Numbered from the stretch's first letter, positions 26,566 through 35,777 are shown. The stretch: DNA of 64,000 nucleotides from JAJFJD01 sp965228425 (GCA_965228425.1 OZ245815.1:4030001-4094000), one strand, 5' to 3'. Numbers and translations are program-made. The notes: generated by a model not told the origin, from the sequence alone.

Positions 26566-29500
26566 CCGCTTGGCGGCGGCGGCGGCTGCGGGATGGCGTC
26601 CGGCGCTGCGGTCCCGGCCCGTTGGTCATCGACTTGGGTAGCCGGTTGGGACTCCCCGCCTGCCGCTGCATTCGGCGCCGCATCCTTCGATTTTGCCGAT
26701 TTGCTTGGCGCGATGAGACGGTCGCGGTAGTTCTTGAGGAACGCGTCGAAACTGTCGCTCTCCGCCATCTTGCGAGTGATATCGTCGATGTTCTTTGCGG
26801 CGCGGCCCGTCGGGCTCGAGATAAACGCGAATGCATCGGCAAGTTTGCTTTGGGCCATACCGGGTCCATACAAATCCCGCAGCATGATGATCCCCGCCTC
26901 GTCCCGCTTCAATCGAAGCGCGACCGCCCAGCTCAATATGAAACTCGCCTGGTTTTCCGGATACCCGCCCTCGGCCAGCGGGTCGCCCGATAGGCGCTGT
27001 AGAACCTTGGCCGCCTCCGCATAGTTCCGGGTGCTCCAATAGATATTGGCGCGCAACAGGTCGGCTTCCCGGCTCACGTCGCCCGCCAACAGCGCGATCG
27101 CTTCCTCGTACCGCCCTAACTCCAACGTCGCTTTCGCGCGGATTCGCCGGCGATCATCGTCCAACTCGGTCGACAGGTTAGGCTGGAAACTGCCGCGCAG
27201 CGCCGACAACGCGCCCTTGGGGTTGCGATCGAGCAACCGAATCACCGCCAGTTTCGCGCCGACGCGTGCCTTGTCTTCTCCCTTTAGCCGGAACCGTACC
27301 TGATGGGACAATAGGTCGGCCGCGCGGTTGAGAAGATCGACGGAAACCAGGCGATCGGCGAGTTTTTGGATCATCAAGTCGCCCTCGGTCCCAGCGGGCG
27401 TCAACTCACGGAAGTCATCATACAGCGCTAGCGCCTGCAACGGCGGCAAGGCGTCGGCGCCGCCCTCGAGATGCAATTCGCGAAACGCCGCCGTCATCAA
27501 CTGCGCAATGTCCTTCACTTTCTTATTGTTCGGGTAGTAGGTGATCGCCGTGCGGAGGGTGTTCAACCCCTTCCGAAACTCGCCCTTGTTCAGATGCAGC
27601 GTCCCCAATTGCTTCAAGACGGCAAGCTCGAGATCGTCACCGCGCCACTGATACCGCAGCCGCTCAAGTCGCCCGATCGCTTCATCGACCGTCACCGATT
27701 CCTGTTGCAACCCGAGTTCCACGAGCGCCAATTCCGAGCGGGCGATGCTCCAGCGGTCGCCGGATTTCTTGGCTTGGGTCCAGAATTCGACGGCGCGATC
27801 CAAATTCCGGCTGCTGCGCGCCAAAACGCCTTGATTGTATAGCAGTCTCGCAGCATCGCCGCGTTTCATCTTCTCGGCATTCTTTCCGAGAAAGTTCAAC
27901 CAAATCGACGCATTGCCCACATCCAGGTCGGCCAGACTGGCTTCGACACGCCCAAGCGCCAAAGCCGTGCGGATCGGTTCGGGGTAACTTTGCAGTACCG
28001 GATCGCCATTTCGGAACTGCGCCGCCGCTTTCTTCAATTCACCCGTCTGGAGGAACATCGAGCCACGCCACAGCGAGATTTCCTGATACTGATCCAGGCG
28101 CGGATCCAACAAATCCTTCCGCGCTTCGTAGGGGCGCCCCATGTAAACCCGGGTTGCCGCGATGAGAGCGCGGAACTCCGGTTGCGAGGCAAGTGCTTCG
28201 TTCGAAAACTCGATCGTGCGCAGAACCCCCAGCGCTTCGGGCGCGAACCCACGGGTAAAGAAGTACCGGGCGAGATCGAGACGCGCATCGTCCCGTCGCT
28301 CCTTCGGCACTTCCACGATCGAGCGCATCGCCTCTTGCCTGGCTTTGGTGAAATCCGGGTCTTTGTCCTTGGTCCAATTCCGGAAATTGAAGATCCGCGG
28401 TCCAAGGAAAGCCGCGGCCCCGTCCCCACTCTGCGATATCGATGAAACGTGAAGGCCCCCGGGGACGCCAACAACGATCCCCTTATTACCGGCGGCCCTT
28501 AAGGTTACATCGTCAGCCAAGGGATCGATCGCGACGCCCTGTGCCGATGCCAGAACGTTGAACTCGGAATAGGCGCGTGGGTTTTCGATCCCATGTCCCG
28601 GCGCCTGCAAGGTCGCGACATATAAGGTGTCGCCGACTTCGGGATCGTCCAGCTTGAATATCCGGCCAATCTCCGACACCGGCATTTCGAGTTCCGCCCC
28701 GTTGATCGCCTCGGGACGGATGCGCAAGGCAACCTTGACCTTCGGGGCGATCGGCCACCGGCGGAACTGCACGACCCAGTTGGACCCTTCGCGTTCCACC
28801 TGCGGATTGACGCCCGTCTTCGCCAGAAGGCGGACGACCGTCCCGTCGCTGAAGGGCAGCTGTTCGATCTGATCGATCAGGCTCTTCCCGGCGGTTCGCA
28901 ATGCCGCGAGGTTGAGTTGTGCCCGCCGGTCGAAGACGATCCAGACATACGGCTCCCGGGCGAAGACCGCAGCGCCGACCGGTTCAGGCCATTCGAAGAC
29001 GAGGCTGACGTCTTGCTTTTCTTGCGCGGTATCGGCGGACTCTGGAGAGTCGCCCGATGTGGTTGTCGCCGCCGGTGGATTGGCAGAGTCCGGATCCCCC
29101 GTGGCAGCGGCTCCGCTCGGCGACTCTTGCGCCGGCGAAGGATCGGTTTCGGGCGCGCTGATCGCCACTTTCGGCTCGTCCGCCGCCGTGGGGTCGTCCG
29201 ACGACGCCGAGCCCGGCGCAAGAACGGGGGCCGTTACCGCGTCCGGCGTTACCGGCGCATCGGCAGTCTTCTCGGCCGTTGCTGAATCCGTGGTCGTTTG
29301 TTCGACAGTCGGTGCCGCTGCGTCCGGCGCCGGTGTCTTGTCGGCAGCCGGTTTAATTTCGGGCGCGGCCGCCACCGGGGTCTTCGCGGCGACGTCATCG
29401 GGTTTTGCTTCGGCCGCCGGCGCCTCGACCGGTATTTCTTTCACCGGCGCGGACTCGGTCTGCGGCGCTTGAGCCGGATCGGCTTTGGGTTCCGCCTTCG

Positions 29501-30227
29501 CGACAGGCTTTTGCGGCGCAGGCTTACCCTTGACGAAATCCAACACGACTTTCGGTCCCAGCTTGAAGTGCTTGACCTGGCGGTCGGCATTTTTCGTGAA
29601 GGTGACCGTGGTCGCCTTGGACCCTGTCGATACCGCGGGGTTTCCGACGCCATCGCCCAACCGACGGCGCAACGCCGCAACGTTGATTCGGACCGAGCGA
29701 TCAAAGGTGATGACGACCGATTTTTCCGTTTCCTCGATCGTGTAGGAAACGGGTTTAAGCCAATCAAAGACCAGCCGAATGTACTTCGGGTGTTTGCCGA
29801 CACGAACGCCGAGCGCTTTGGTTTCGGACGACCGTGCCCTGTCCGGCGCGGCGATCGGCCGCCGGATGTCGAGAACGACCGATCGCTTGCTCGCAAAACT
29901 CGAAACGCCGAAATCACCGGTCAGAATGAATTCGGCCTGACGGCCATCCGCCGACACGTATGCATCCGCGATATAAGGACGCAACCGCCACACCACGGTT
30001 TTGAGATCGGCCGAGAACGGGCGGTCGAAACGGGCGGTCACTCGCCGGCCGTCCGTCTTTGTCGTAAAGGATACCGGACGCCGCCAATCCAGGACGACCC
30101 GCGCATAGGTCGAATGATCCCAAGCCCGCACGCGAACCGATTCACGGGCCGACACGTCATCGATCGAGGAAAGCCCGACGATTGACGCGACCGCTACGAT
30201 CGCCAATGTCCGAATGCAACCTCGCAT
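26562..30227 (-). CDS. Large secreted TPR protein linked to the flagellar motor genes
   Basis: The 1221-aa product begins with a signal peptide (TLAIVAVASIVGLSSIDDVSA). Residues about 30-230 hold two beta-rich repeats resembling AMIN modules (VRVRAWDHSTYARVVLDWRRPVSF; RVGKHPKYIRLVFDWLKPVSY), and a third copy appears near 400 (VSLVFEWPEPVGAAVFAREP). Between them is a Pro/Ala/Thr/Glu-rich linker at about 235-400. The C-terminal half is helical with TPR-like repeats. AMIN domains target periplasmic proteins to cell wall or secretin partners. Directly downstream of two MotB-like genes, it may be a periplasmic scaffold for motor or stator, but this is inference from context. Confidence 0.75.
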   Translation of the reverse strand: MRGCIRTLAIVAVASIVGLSSIDDVSARESVRVRAWDHSTYARVVLDWRRPVSFTTKTDGRRVTARFDRPFSADLKTVVWRLRPYIADAYVSADGRQAEFILTGDFGVSSFASKRSVVLDIRRPIAAPDRARSSETKALGVRVGKHPKYIRLVFDWLKPVSYTIEETEKSVVITFDRSVRINVAALRRRLGDGVGNPAVSTGSKATTVTFTKNADRQVKHFKLGPKVVLDFVKGKPAPQKPVAKAEPKADPAQAPQTESAPVKEIPVEAPAAEAKPDDVAAKTPVAAAPEIKPAADKTPAPDAAAPTVEQTTTDSATAEKTADAPVTPDAVTAPVLAPGSASSDDPTAADEPKVAISAPETDPSPAQESPSGAAATGDPDSANPPAATTTSGDSPESADTAQEKQDVSLVFEWPEPVGAAVFAREPYVWIVFDRRAQLNLAALRTAGKSLIDQIEQLPFSDGTVVRLLAKTGVNPQVEREGSNWVVQFRRWPIAPKVKVALRIRPEAINGAELEMPVSEIGRIFKLDDPEVGDTLYVATLQAPGHGIENPRAYSEFNVLASAQGVAIDPLADDVTLRAAGNKGIVVGVPGGLHVSSISQSGDGAAAFLGPRIFNFRNWTKDKDPDFTKARQEAMRSIVEVPKERRDDARLDLARYFFTRGFAPEALGVLRTIEFSNEALASQPEFRALIAATRVYMGRPYEARKDLLDPRLDQYQEISLWRGSMFLQTGELKKAAAQFRNGDPVLQSYPEPIRTALALGRVEASLADLDVGNASIWLNFLGKNAEKMKRGDAARLLYNQGVLARSSRNLDRAVEFWTQAKKSGDRWSIARSELALVELGLQQESVTVDEAIGRLERLRYQWRGDDLELAVLKQLGTLHLNKGEFRKGLNTLRTAITYYPNNKKVKDIAQLMTAAFRELHLEGGADALPPLQALALYDDFRELTPAGTEGDLMIQKLADRLVSVDLLNRAADLLSHQVRFRLKGEDKARVGAKLAVIRLLDRNPKGALSALRGSFQPNLSTELDDDRRRIRAKATLELGRYEEAIALLAGDVSREADLLRANIYWSTRNYAEAAKVLQRLSGDPLAEGGYPENQASFILSWAVALRLKRDEAGIIMLRDLYGPGMAQSKLADAFAFISSPTGRAAKNIDDITRKMAESDSFDAFLKNYRDRLIAPSKSAKSKDAAPNAAAGGESQPATQVDDQRAGTAAPDAIPQPPPPPSG

Positions 30228-30931
30228 CAGGGCTCTCCTGCTGTCGGATGAATAACGATATCGACTCGGCGTGCCAGTTGACGGCGGCGGTCTTCCGCGA
30301 TGCCGCGGTCGAGATGGTCGAATCGCGAATCCCCCAACCCGAGCATCGTCACATTCCGCTGATAGCCAATTCGCCGAAGCTCATTCGCCACGGCAACCGC
30401 CCGCGCCAGCGAAAGGCGCCAATTCTGCATCGTCGACGCACTATCCGTGCCGCCGGGCGCTGTGTGGCCGTATACGTCGATCTGATTGCCCATTTGCGCC
30501 AAAGCGCTGGTCAGCCGGAACAGTGCCTCCCTCGCCGATTCCGTGAGCGTCGCGCCCGCCGATAGGAATAGCCGCTCGGTCGGCAGCGAGACGATCACCA
30601 ATTTGTCCAAACGATGGATTTGAGCCCGTTCGAGTACTTCGTCCTGGCTGATCTTCTCTTCCAATACCTGACTCAGATACCCGAGCGGCAACGCCGGCGG
30701 CACATCGACCGTGGCGACATTGTAGGCCGAGTTCGGGGGCGGCCTGAGCTTTTCCTTCGACGGGTCGGCATTGGGAAGCCGTGCCACGACCGCCTCCCAC
30801 TTTTCGACCTCCAGGCTGGACATGGAAAAGAGCATAACGAAGAACGCAAGCAGCAATGCCGAGATATCGGCAAATGTCATAAGCCATGTCGAACGGCTCG
30901 TGCGCTCGGTCATGTCTTTGTTGACGATCAT
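30227..30931 (-). CDS. MotB-like protein with OmpA peptidoglycan-binding domain
   Basis: The 234-aa product has one N-terminal membrane helix, WLMTFADISALLLAFFVMLFSMS, which keeps the stator ion-binding aspartate (Asp22) of MotB. The C-terminal OmpA-like domain contains IDVYGHTAPGGTDSASTMQNWRLSLARAVAVANELRRIGY, the peptidoglycan-binding signature. It could be the B subunit of a flagellar stator, but no motA gene is adjacent or in the window. It is coupled to the secreted TPR gene (ends meet at 30227). Confidence 0.8.
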   Translation of the reverse strand: MIVNKDMTERTSRSTWLMTFADISALLLAFFVMLFSMSSLEVEKWEAVVARLPNADPSKEKLRPPPNSAYNVATVDVPPALPLGYLSQVLEEKISQDEVLERAQIHRLDKLVIVSLPTERLFLSAGATLTESAREALFRLTSALAQMGNQIDVYGHTAPGGTDSASTMQNWRLSLARAVAVANELRRIGYQRNVTMLGLGDSRFDHLDRGIAEDRRRQLARRVDIVIHPTAGEP

Positions 30932-30933
30932 GG

Positions 30934-31608
30934 TCAGGGGGCCGCCTGCGGCTGGAACGTGACTCGCGCGCGCGCCGCCTCACGGATGGCGAATCGAAGG
31001 CGCATCATCTTGGGATCGCCGACCCGGACGCCTGTGCTGACCTTGTCCTTAGCCGCCCCGACTTCGAGCAACGCGCCGGCCAATATGACAGCCCGCTGCA
31101 GCGCCAGCGACGGATCTTCCTCTAGTTTCGCCGGGTCGATCGGCGGCGTGCCCAGAACCAATTCCAATTCCGCGACAATCGCTTTCGCCTGGACCGACAG
31201 GACGCGCGCAGCGCGCTCGAGCAGTGGTTTGCGATCGCTTCGCAGAACCGCTTTGCCGCCCAAGAACAGTTCATTGACCGGCATCGTGATTTGCATCATT
31301 TGGCCCGCCGATAGCTTTTCAACCTTGGTCACGGACACCGCCGTCACCCAAAGCTGTTCCATCGCTTCGAGAATTTCATCGGGTTCCGAAGCAGGTCCAA
31401 GCTCGGACAACAAGACCTGTGCCGACGTATCCGCGTCGACGACCGACCGGAACGTCGCGGCAACCGACGTCAAGACCTGACGTGACTTTGTTTCTTCGAT
31501 TGTGGCCAAAGCGTTGAGGAGAATAAAGAAGGCAAGCAATAAAAGAAAGAGGCTCAGAAATATTAATGAGCCATTATTCGATTCTCTCGCAAGTCTTTTT
31601 TCGTGCAT
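30934..31608 (-). CDS. MotB-like membrane protein lacking the ion-channel aspartate
   Basis: The 224-aa product has the same plan as its downstream neighbour: a short basic N-terminus, one membrane helix (GSLIFLSLFLLLLAFFILLNALA) and a periplasmic domain. The helix aligns with a MotB helix but has no aspartate, so it cannot conduct ions in the usual way. The C-terminal region has OmpA-like spacing (LERAARVLSVQAKAIVAELEL...LQRAVILAGALLEVG) but weak conservation. Two bases separate it from the next gene. A structural partner of the Asp-containing protein is the simplest reading. Confidence 0.65.
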   Translation of the reverse strand: MHEKRLARESNNGSLIFLSLFLLLLAFFILLNALATIEETKSRQVLTSVAATFRSVVDADTSAQVLLSELGPASEPDEILEAMEQLWVTAVSVTKVEKLSAGQMMQITMPVNELFLGGKAVLRSDRKPLLERAARVLSVQAKAIVAELELVLGTPPIDPAKLEEDPSLALQRAVILAGALLEVGAAKDKVSTGVRVGDPKMMRLRFAIREAARARVTFQPQAAP

Positions 31609-31620
31609 TGCATGCGCCGA

Positions 31621-32286
31621 CTAGTCAAAACTTGCCAGGATCTTGTCGATCTCCTCTTGACTATTAGCAACCCCGGCGTCTTGGGGGCCATGCAATATAT
31701 GTTCCTCTTTGCGGCTGTCTTCCTGCTCGACCACTTCGGACAGCTCTTCGCTACGCTCAACGGCGTTGGGGTCTCCCAATACCGCCATTGCCCGCGCAAC
31801 GTTCAGTTCGATATGCCGTAGCATTTCCTCGACACGGGACAATCGTTGCCCGGTAATGTCTTGGAAGTTACACGCCTCATAGATAGCGGTCGTGACATCG
31901 AAGATCGCGGCCTGCATCACACCGTCATCTTCATCCGCGAAGTTTTCGATATCTTCGGTGACGGCAAGAATGGCGCTGGCGGCGTCTTGCGTGACGGCGC
32001 GAATCTTGTCGATCTCTTCGGAAAGATTGGCGAACGCCGGCCCATCTTTATCGAAATTACTCAAAGCCGTAAGCGCTTCCGCTGCAGCGGCGTCTGCGGA
32101 TATCGCCTCCGTCACAGCGGTATCGTCGGACGCGCCGGATTTCTGACCCGGCTGGACGAAACTGCCGTGCAGCGAGCCAACAACGCTTTCGATGATCTCT
32201 GCAAGTTCGGCGGCGGACAGCTGACGATCGCCGTCCGCCTTGAGATTATCGAGCCATTCGCGCAACTCGGGTGTGACCGAGCGCAT
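31621..32286 (-). CDS. cheZ: CheZ-like CheY-P phosphatase
   Basis: The 221-aa product has the CheZ active-site block NFQDITGQRLSRVEEML with Asp143 and Gln147, the same residues and numbering as the catalytic pair of E. coli CheZ. The flanking regions are long helices suited to the CheZ four-helix dimer. The C-terminal tail SQEEIDKILASFD (209-221) resembles both the CheY-binding tail of CheZ and the CheY-binding peptide of FliM. It sits 16 bases downstream of cheY, the classic pairing. Overall sequence is divergent, so the call rests on this motif and context. Confidence 0.82.
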   Translation of the reverse strand: MRSVTPELREWLDNLKADGDRQLSAAELAEIIESVVGSLHGSFVQPGQKSGASDDTAVTEAISADAAAAEALTALSNFDKDGPAFANLSEEIDKIRAVTQDAASAILAVTEDIENFADEDDGVMQAAIFDVTTAIYEACNFQDITGQRLSRVEEMLRHIELNVARAMAVLGDPNAVERSEELSEVVEQEDSRKEEHILHGPQDAGVANSQEEIDKILASFD

Positions 32287-32302
32287 GATCGAACCGCCCT
32301 AC

Positions 32303-32689
32303 TCAGAAATCGCCGAGGACGCTTGTGAGCTTGCTCTTCAAGGTCGCGGCGTTAAATGGCTTCACAATATAATTGTTCACGCCGGCTTCCTTTGCGGCGA
32401 TCACGTTTTCGGTCTTGCTTTCCGCCGTAATCATGATGAACGGCGTTTCGCGAAGCGACTCGTCGACACGGACCTGCTTCAGCAATTCCAGCCCCGTCAT
32501 CGGCTCCATGTTCCAATCCGAAATCACCAAACCGTATTTGCGCTGCTGCATCCGCTCCAGCGCCGCTTTTCCATCAGTCGCTTCATCGACATTGTTAAAG
32601 CCGATCTGCTTGAGCAGATTACGGATGATCCGCAGCATCGTCTTGTAGTCGTCCACAATCAATACCGGCATCTCGAGATCAACAGCCAT
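32303..32689 (-). CDS. cheY: Chemotaxis response regulator CheY
   Basis: The 128-aa single-domain receiver starts at MAVDLEMPVLIVDD. Acidic pocket residues are Asp13-Asp14, the phospho-acceptor is Asp58 in VISDWNMEPM, and the switch residues are Thr in MITAESK and Lys in IVKPF. The sequence around YKTMLRIIRNLLKQIGFNNV is CheY-like. Phosphorylated CheY binds FliM to alter rotation. It precedes cheZ in a run that also contains fliM. A 109-base gap upstream may carry its own promoter. Confidence 0.93.
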   Translation of the reverse strand: MAVDLEMPVLIVDDYKTMLRIIRNLLKQIGFNNVDEATDGKAALERMQQRKYGLVISDWNMEPMTGLELLKQVRVDESLRETPFIMITAESKTENVIAAKEAGVNNYIVKPFNAATLKSKLTSVLGDF

Positions 32690-32798
32690 GATCCAACACT
32701 CCTCACACACTCCGCTGCGGCGGACAGCATTCTGCCGTCCCCTTTACACGGCTGAATTCAAACCGGTTTCCGTTAAATCTTAGTAAATTTGGTGCGAT

Positions 32799-33533
32799 TT
32801 AGCGGTTCTTGGCCTCTGGGCGGGGAGCCGCAGATTTTTGTCGTTTGGCCATTGTCCGCGTGATTTTCCTGGCCTTTTCAGGATTCATCGCCGCGATGAT
32901 CGGCGCCAGCTTGCGCACTTTCATGCGCTCCACGACGCTCATGAGAACCGGCAATTCAAGCTCGTTGAAGATCAAGGCTGCGCCTTTGGGCTTCATGTTC
33001 TCGTAAATCTTTACGAGATTGCCGATTCGCCGCTTCTCTTTAGCATCAAGATCATCCAGCAAGCCTTTGACTTCGCTTCGCATTGCCAACAGTTCTTTTT
33101 GCCGGTCGACGAGCTTTTGCTCGGCGGCGCGCAACAGCGCCTCACGCTGGTTCAAGCTCTCTTCCCGCGTGTCCAGCGTCGACCGGCGCTGCGCAAGCGC
33201 CTGCAGCAGCTTGATTTCCGAGTTGCTCAACTGCCTCGGATCGATCTGGCGAACCGGCTTCGCCTTCTCGTCCGCCGGCTTTGCCGCCCCGTCCTGTTTC
33301 GGTTCCTCGGTTATCCCCGGCGGCATCTTCGCCGCATCGGTGGTCCCCGGCTGGGCGGAGCGTTGCTGGGATTCATCGGCAGCCGACTTTGACGGCTCTT
33401 GCGCAACCGCGACCGACTGCCGCCATTCCCCGCCGTCCCGCAAAGACGAGACGCCCTGCCAAATCGAGCCGACCTTGAGCGTCAGCATCGTCGCCGCCAC
33501 GAAAATCAATACAGGTAGTAACCGAAAGCGCAT
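32799..33533 (-). CDS. MotE-like flagellar protein with MgtE N-terminal-type domain
   Basis: From ATG 33533 the product is 244 aa: an N-terminal signal anchor (MRFRLLPVLIFVAATMLTLKVG), a Pro/Ala/Lys-rich linker, a coiled coil (TREESLNQREALLRAAEQKLVDRQKELLAM) and a C-terminal domain ending EKARKITRTMA with NLVKIYENMKPKGAALIFNEL, the MgtE intracellular-N signature found in MotE. MotE proteins are periplasmic chaperones for stator partners such as MotC in rhizobia. Its position beside two MotB-like genes fits a stator role. Confidence 0.8.
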   Translation of the reverse strand: MRFRLLPVLIFVAATMLTLKVGSIWQGVSSLRDGGEWRQSVAVAQEPSKSAADESQQRSAQPGTTDAAKMPPGITEEPKQDGAAKPADEKAKPVRQIDPRQLSNSEIKLLQALAQRRSTLDTREESLNQREALLRAAEQKLVDRQKELLAMRSEVKGLLDDLDAKEKRRIGNLVKIYENMKPKGAALIFNELELPVLMSVVERMKVRKLAPIIAAMNPEKARKITRTMAKRQKSAAPRPEAKNR

Positions 33534-33546
33534 AAGCCGTGCGCCT

Positions 33547-34029
33547 CTACCGGATACCATCCAGCGCGCGCAGCAGCGCGGCCTTCTTGCGGCCACTATC
33601 CGACATATCGCGGCCACGGTTCGCAGGCCGCATGCCGGCCGCACCGATCCCCTGATCGTTTGCACCCGGGCCGAATGTCCGGTTGGTTCGGTCGCCACGG
33701 CCGGCACCGATCGAGCCTTCCAGCCGATCCGCAACGCCGCCGGCGCGATCGATCATAAAAGCGAGATCATCGCAGAGCTGTTTCGCTTGGCTGATGCTGA
33801 CCTGGAGCGAATCATTCGCTTCCAGCGTACCCGCCCGCAGCTTCGATACGCTCGCCTCCGCCCGCTCGGTCGATTGATTGAAATGCGTGATCAGCTTCTG
33901 CAGGTGTGCCTTGTCGGCCTTCAACAACGCGAGCCGACGGTTCAATTGCACTGCGTATAGGATCATCACCAGCAACAGACACGCGCCGATCACTTCCACC
34001 ACAAATGACAGATGCGGAAACAGCATCAT
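33547..34029 (-). CDS. DUF6468-like membrane protein of the fliM operon
   Basis: The 160-aa product has one N-terminal helix (FVVEVIGACLLLVMILYAVQLNRRLALL), then a coiled-coil region (KADKAHLQKLITHFNQSTERAEASVSKL) and a Gly/Arg-rich tail ending SDSGRKKAALLRALDGIR. This plan matches the alphaproteobacterial flagellar DUF6468 proteins as I recall them. Its start overlaps the fliM end by four bases, so it is coupled to fliM. Function unknown. Confidence 0.7.
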   Translation of the reverse strand: MMLFPHLSFVVEVIGACLLLVMILYAVQLNRRLALLKADKAHLQKLITHFNQSTERAEASVSKLRAGTLEANDSLQVSISQAKQLCDDLAFMIDRAGGVADRLEGSIGAGRGDRTNRTFGPGANDQGIGAAGMRPANRGRDMSDSGRKKAALLRALDGIR

Positions 34030-35171
34030 TCGGTCTCCATTTTTTCTTCAATTCGCACCGCGATCTTCTCGCCCTTGCGCCCCATTTGCCCGCGGAACAA
34101 TCTGACTTCGCCGCATTTCAGATCGACCAGCGACTCCGGTTTCGCGAGCAGGTCGAGCCGCGATCCTACTTCCCATTCCAGGACGTCGTTCAACGCCACC
34201 GTCGTATTGTCGAGAACAGCCTCGAGTTCCACATCCGTAAACCAGAGCTCCGTAGCAAGATGGTTTTCCCAGATCGAATCACGGCCGAATTTTTCGCCCA
34301 TGAACATCTGCAGCAGCAATTCCCGAACCGGCTCCAGCGTGGCATAGGGCAGCAGCAGCTCCAGCCGACCGCCACGGTCTTCCATATCGACGCGGAGCCG
34401 CGCAACGACGGCAGCATTCGCCGGACGCGCAATCGTCGCAAACCGCGGATTGGTCTCTAGCCGATCGAAGCGGAAGGTGACAGAGCTCAGCGGATCGAAT
34501 GCGGCGGACAAGTCGGCCAGAACCACGGCGATCATCCGCTCGACGAGATTTCGTTCGATCGTCGTGTAGGGCCGGCCTTCGATCCGCATCGCCGCGGTTC
34601 CGCGCCGCCCGCCCAACAGAACGTCGACGATCGAATAGATCAACGAACTATCGACGGTGATGAGTCCGAAGTTATCCCATTCCTCAGCCTTGAAAACCGC
34701 CAGCATCGCAGGCAGCGGTATCGAATTCAGATAGTCGCCGAAGCGGATCGAGCTGATATTGTCCAAACTGACTTCGACGTTGTCCGACGTGAAATTGCGC
34801 AACGACGTGGACAACATGCGCACAAGGCGATCGAAGACGACCTCCAACATCGGCAGGCGTTCGTAGGACACCATGCCGCTGTCGATGATGGCTTCGATGC
34901 CGGATTTGTCGGATGAGTCGTCGCCGCCCTCTCGGAACCCCAGGAGACTGTCGATTTCGTCCTGGTTAAGGACGCGCGCATTGCCGCCGCCGGCGTCCAA
35001 ATCTTCACCGTCATCAGCCATCGCGGCCCATTCCGCCGCAACGTCGTCATCGCCGCCGCCACCGTCTTCCCCGTCGGCCCCGTCGGCGTCATCCCCGTCC
35101 TCGGCCATCGCCGCCCATTCCGCCGCAACGTCCTCGTCGTTAACGTCTTCGCCTTCTTTTTCGTCGGCCAT
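34026..35171 (-). CDS. fliM: Flagellar motor switch protein FliM
   Basis: FliM is a C-ring switch protein that binds CheY-P. From MADEKEGEDVNDED the product is 381 aa. The CheY-binding peptide LNQDEIDSLLGF is displaced to residues 68-79 by an acidic extension with a tandem repeat: DVAAEWAAMAEDG at 14-26 and DVAAEWAAMADDG at 43-55. The middle domain (PMLEVVFDRLVRMLSTSLRNFT...NSIPLPAMLAVFKAEEW) and the C-terminal FliN-like domain are intact. It lies 57 bases after fliL. Confidence 0.96.
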   Translation of the reverse strand: MADEKEGEDVNDEDVAAEWAAMAEDGDDADGADGEDGGGGDDDVAAEWAAMADDGEDLDAGGGNARVLNQDEIDSLLGFREGGDDSSDKSGIEAIIDSGMVSYERLPMLEVVFDRLVRMLSTSLRNFTSDNVEVSLDNISSIRFGDYLNSIPLPAMLAVFKAEEWDNFGLITVDSSLIYSIVDVLLGGRRGTAAMRIEGRPYTTIERNLVERMIAVVLADLSAAFDPLSSVTFRFDRLETNPRFATIARPANAAVVARLRVDMEDRGGRLELLLPYATLEPVRELLLQMFMGEKFGRDSIWENHLATELWFTDVELEAVLDNTTVALNDVLEWEVGSRLDLLAKPESLVDLKCGEVRLFRGQMGRKGEKIAVRIEEKMETE

Positions 35172-35228
35172 AACCACCAATCCAGCTCGTTACTGCGGTC
35201 GAACGACGATCGTCACGCAAGACCCGTG

Positions 35229-35777
35229 CTATTGCACAAGCATCTCGCGGAACAACACGTCTCTCACTTTTGCCGGATGGGCCGCGGCGTTCACGCGCGC
35301 CAACAGCTCCTCCTTCACACGATAAAGACCATGGGATCCTTGCAGTTCCTCGATGCGCAATTCGCGGAGAAATACCTGGAAGTTATCGACGATCCGCGGC
35401 ATCACGGATTTGATCCGCGCCTCGTCGACGGCACTTTCCAATTCCAGGCTGAGCCGCATCTTCAAGAAGCTGGACTTTCGGCCCGTCCCCCCGAGGGTGA
35501 CGACCATTTCGTCCAGATCCAGGTAATGCGCCGCGACCGGCAATACGTTCTCGGCTTCGCCGCCTTCCGCGGTCTGTGCAGCCTCGTCACCGCCGCCCAA
35601 CAACCCCGAAAAGTAAACACCGGCGCCCGCCCCCGCGAGCACCACGATGCCGATCACCGCAAACAGGATTAGCTTTTTCTTACCGGATTTCTTTCCGGCA
35701 CCCTCGCCGTCTTCGACATCCTCGCCCTCGCCCTCGTCGGCGACAGCTTCTTCTGCCTCGTCCGGTTCATCAGTCAT
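35229..35777 (-). CDS. fliL: Flagellar basal body-associated protein FliL
   Basis: FliL surrounds stator units and supports torque. The 182-aa product has an acidic cytoplasmic N-terminus, one helix (KLILFAVIGIVVLAGAGAGVYF) and a periplasmic SPFH-like domain ending LRELRIEELQGSHGLYRVKEELLARVNAA, the FliL signature. It is the first gene of the leftward fliL-fliM-cheY run. Confidence 0.94.
   Translation of the reverse strand: MTDEPDEAEEAVADEGEGEDVEDGEGAGKKSGKKKLILFAVIGIVVLAGAGAGVYFSGLLGGGDEAAQTAEGGEAENVLPVAAHYLDLDEMVVTLGGTGRKSSFLKMRLSLELESAVDEARIKSVMPRIVDNFQVFLRELRIEELQGSHGLYRVKEELLARVNAAAHPAKVRDVLFREMLVQ

Noticed and set aside
28912..30185. Long plus-strand open frames opposite the large secreted TPR gene
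   Set aside because: They are antisense shadows in high-GC DNA, with low-complexity Ala/Ser/Gly/Val or Arg-rich products and no family motif.
32740..32800. CtrA-like TTAA-N7-TAAA upstream of cheY
   Set aside because: One half-site mismatches the TTAA-N7-TTAA consensus and AT-rich sequence gives such matches by chance.
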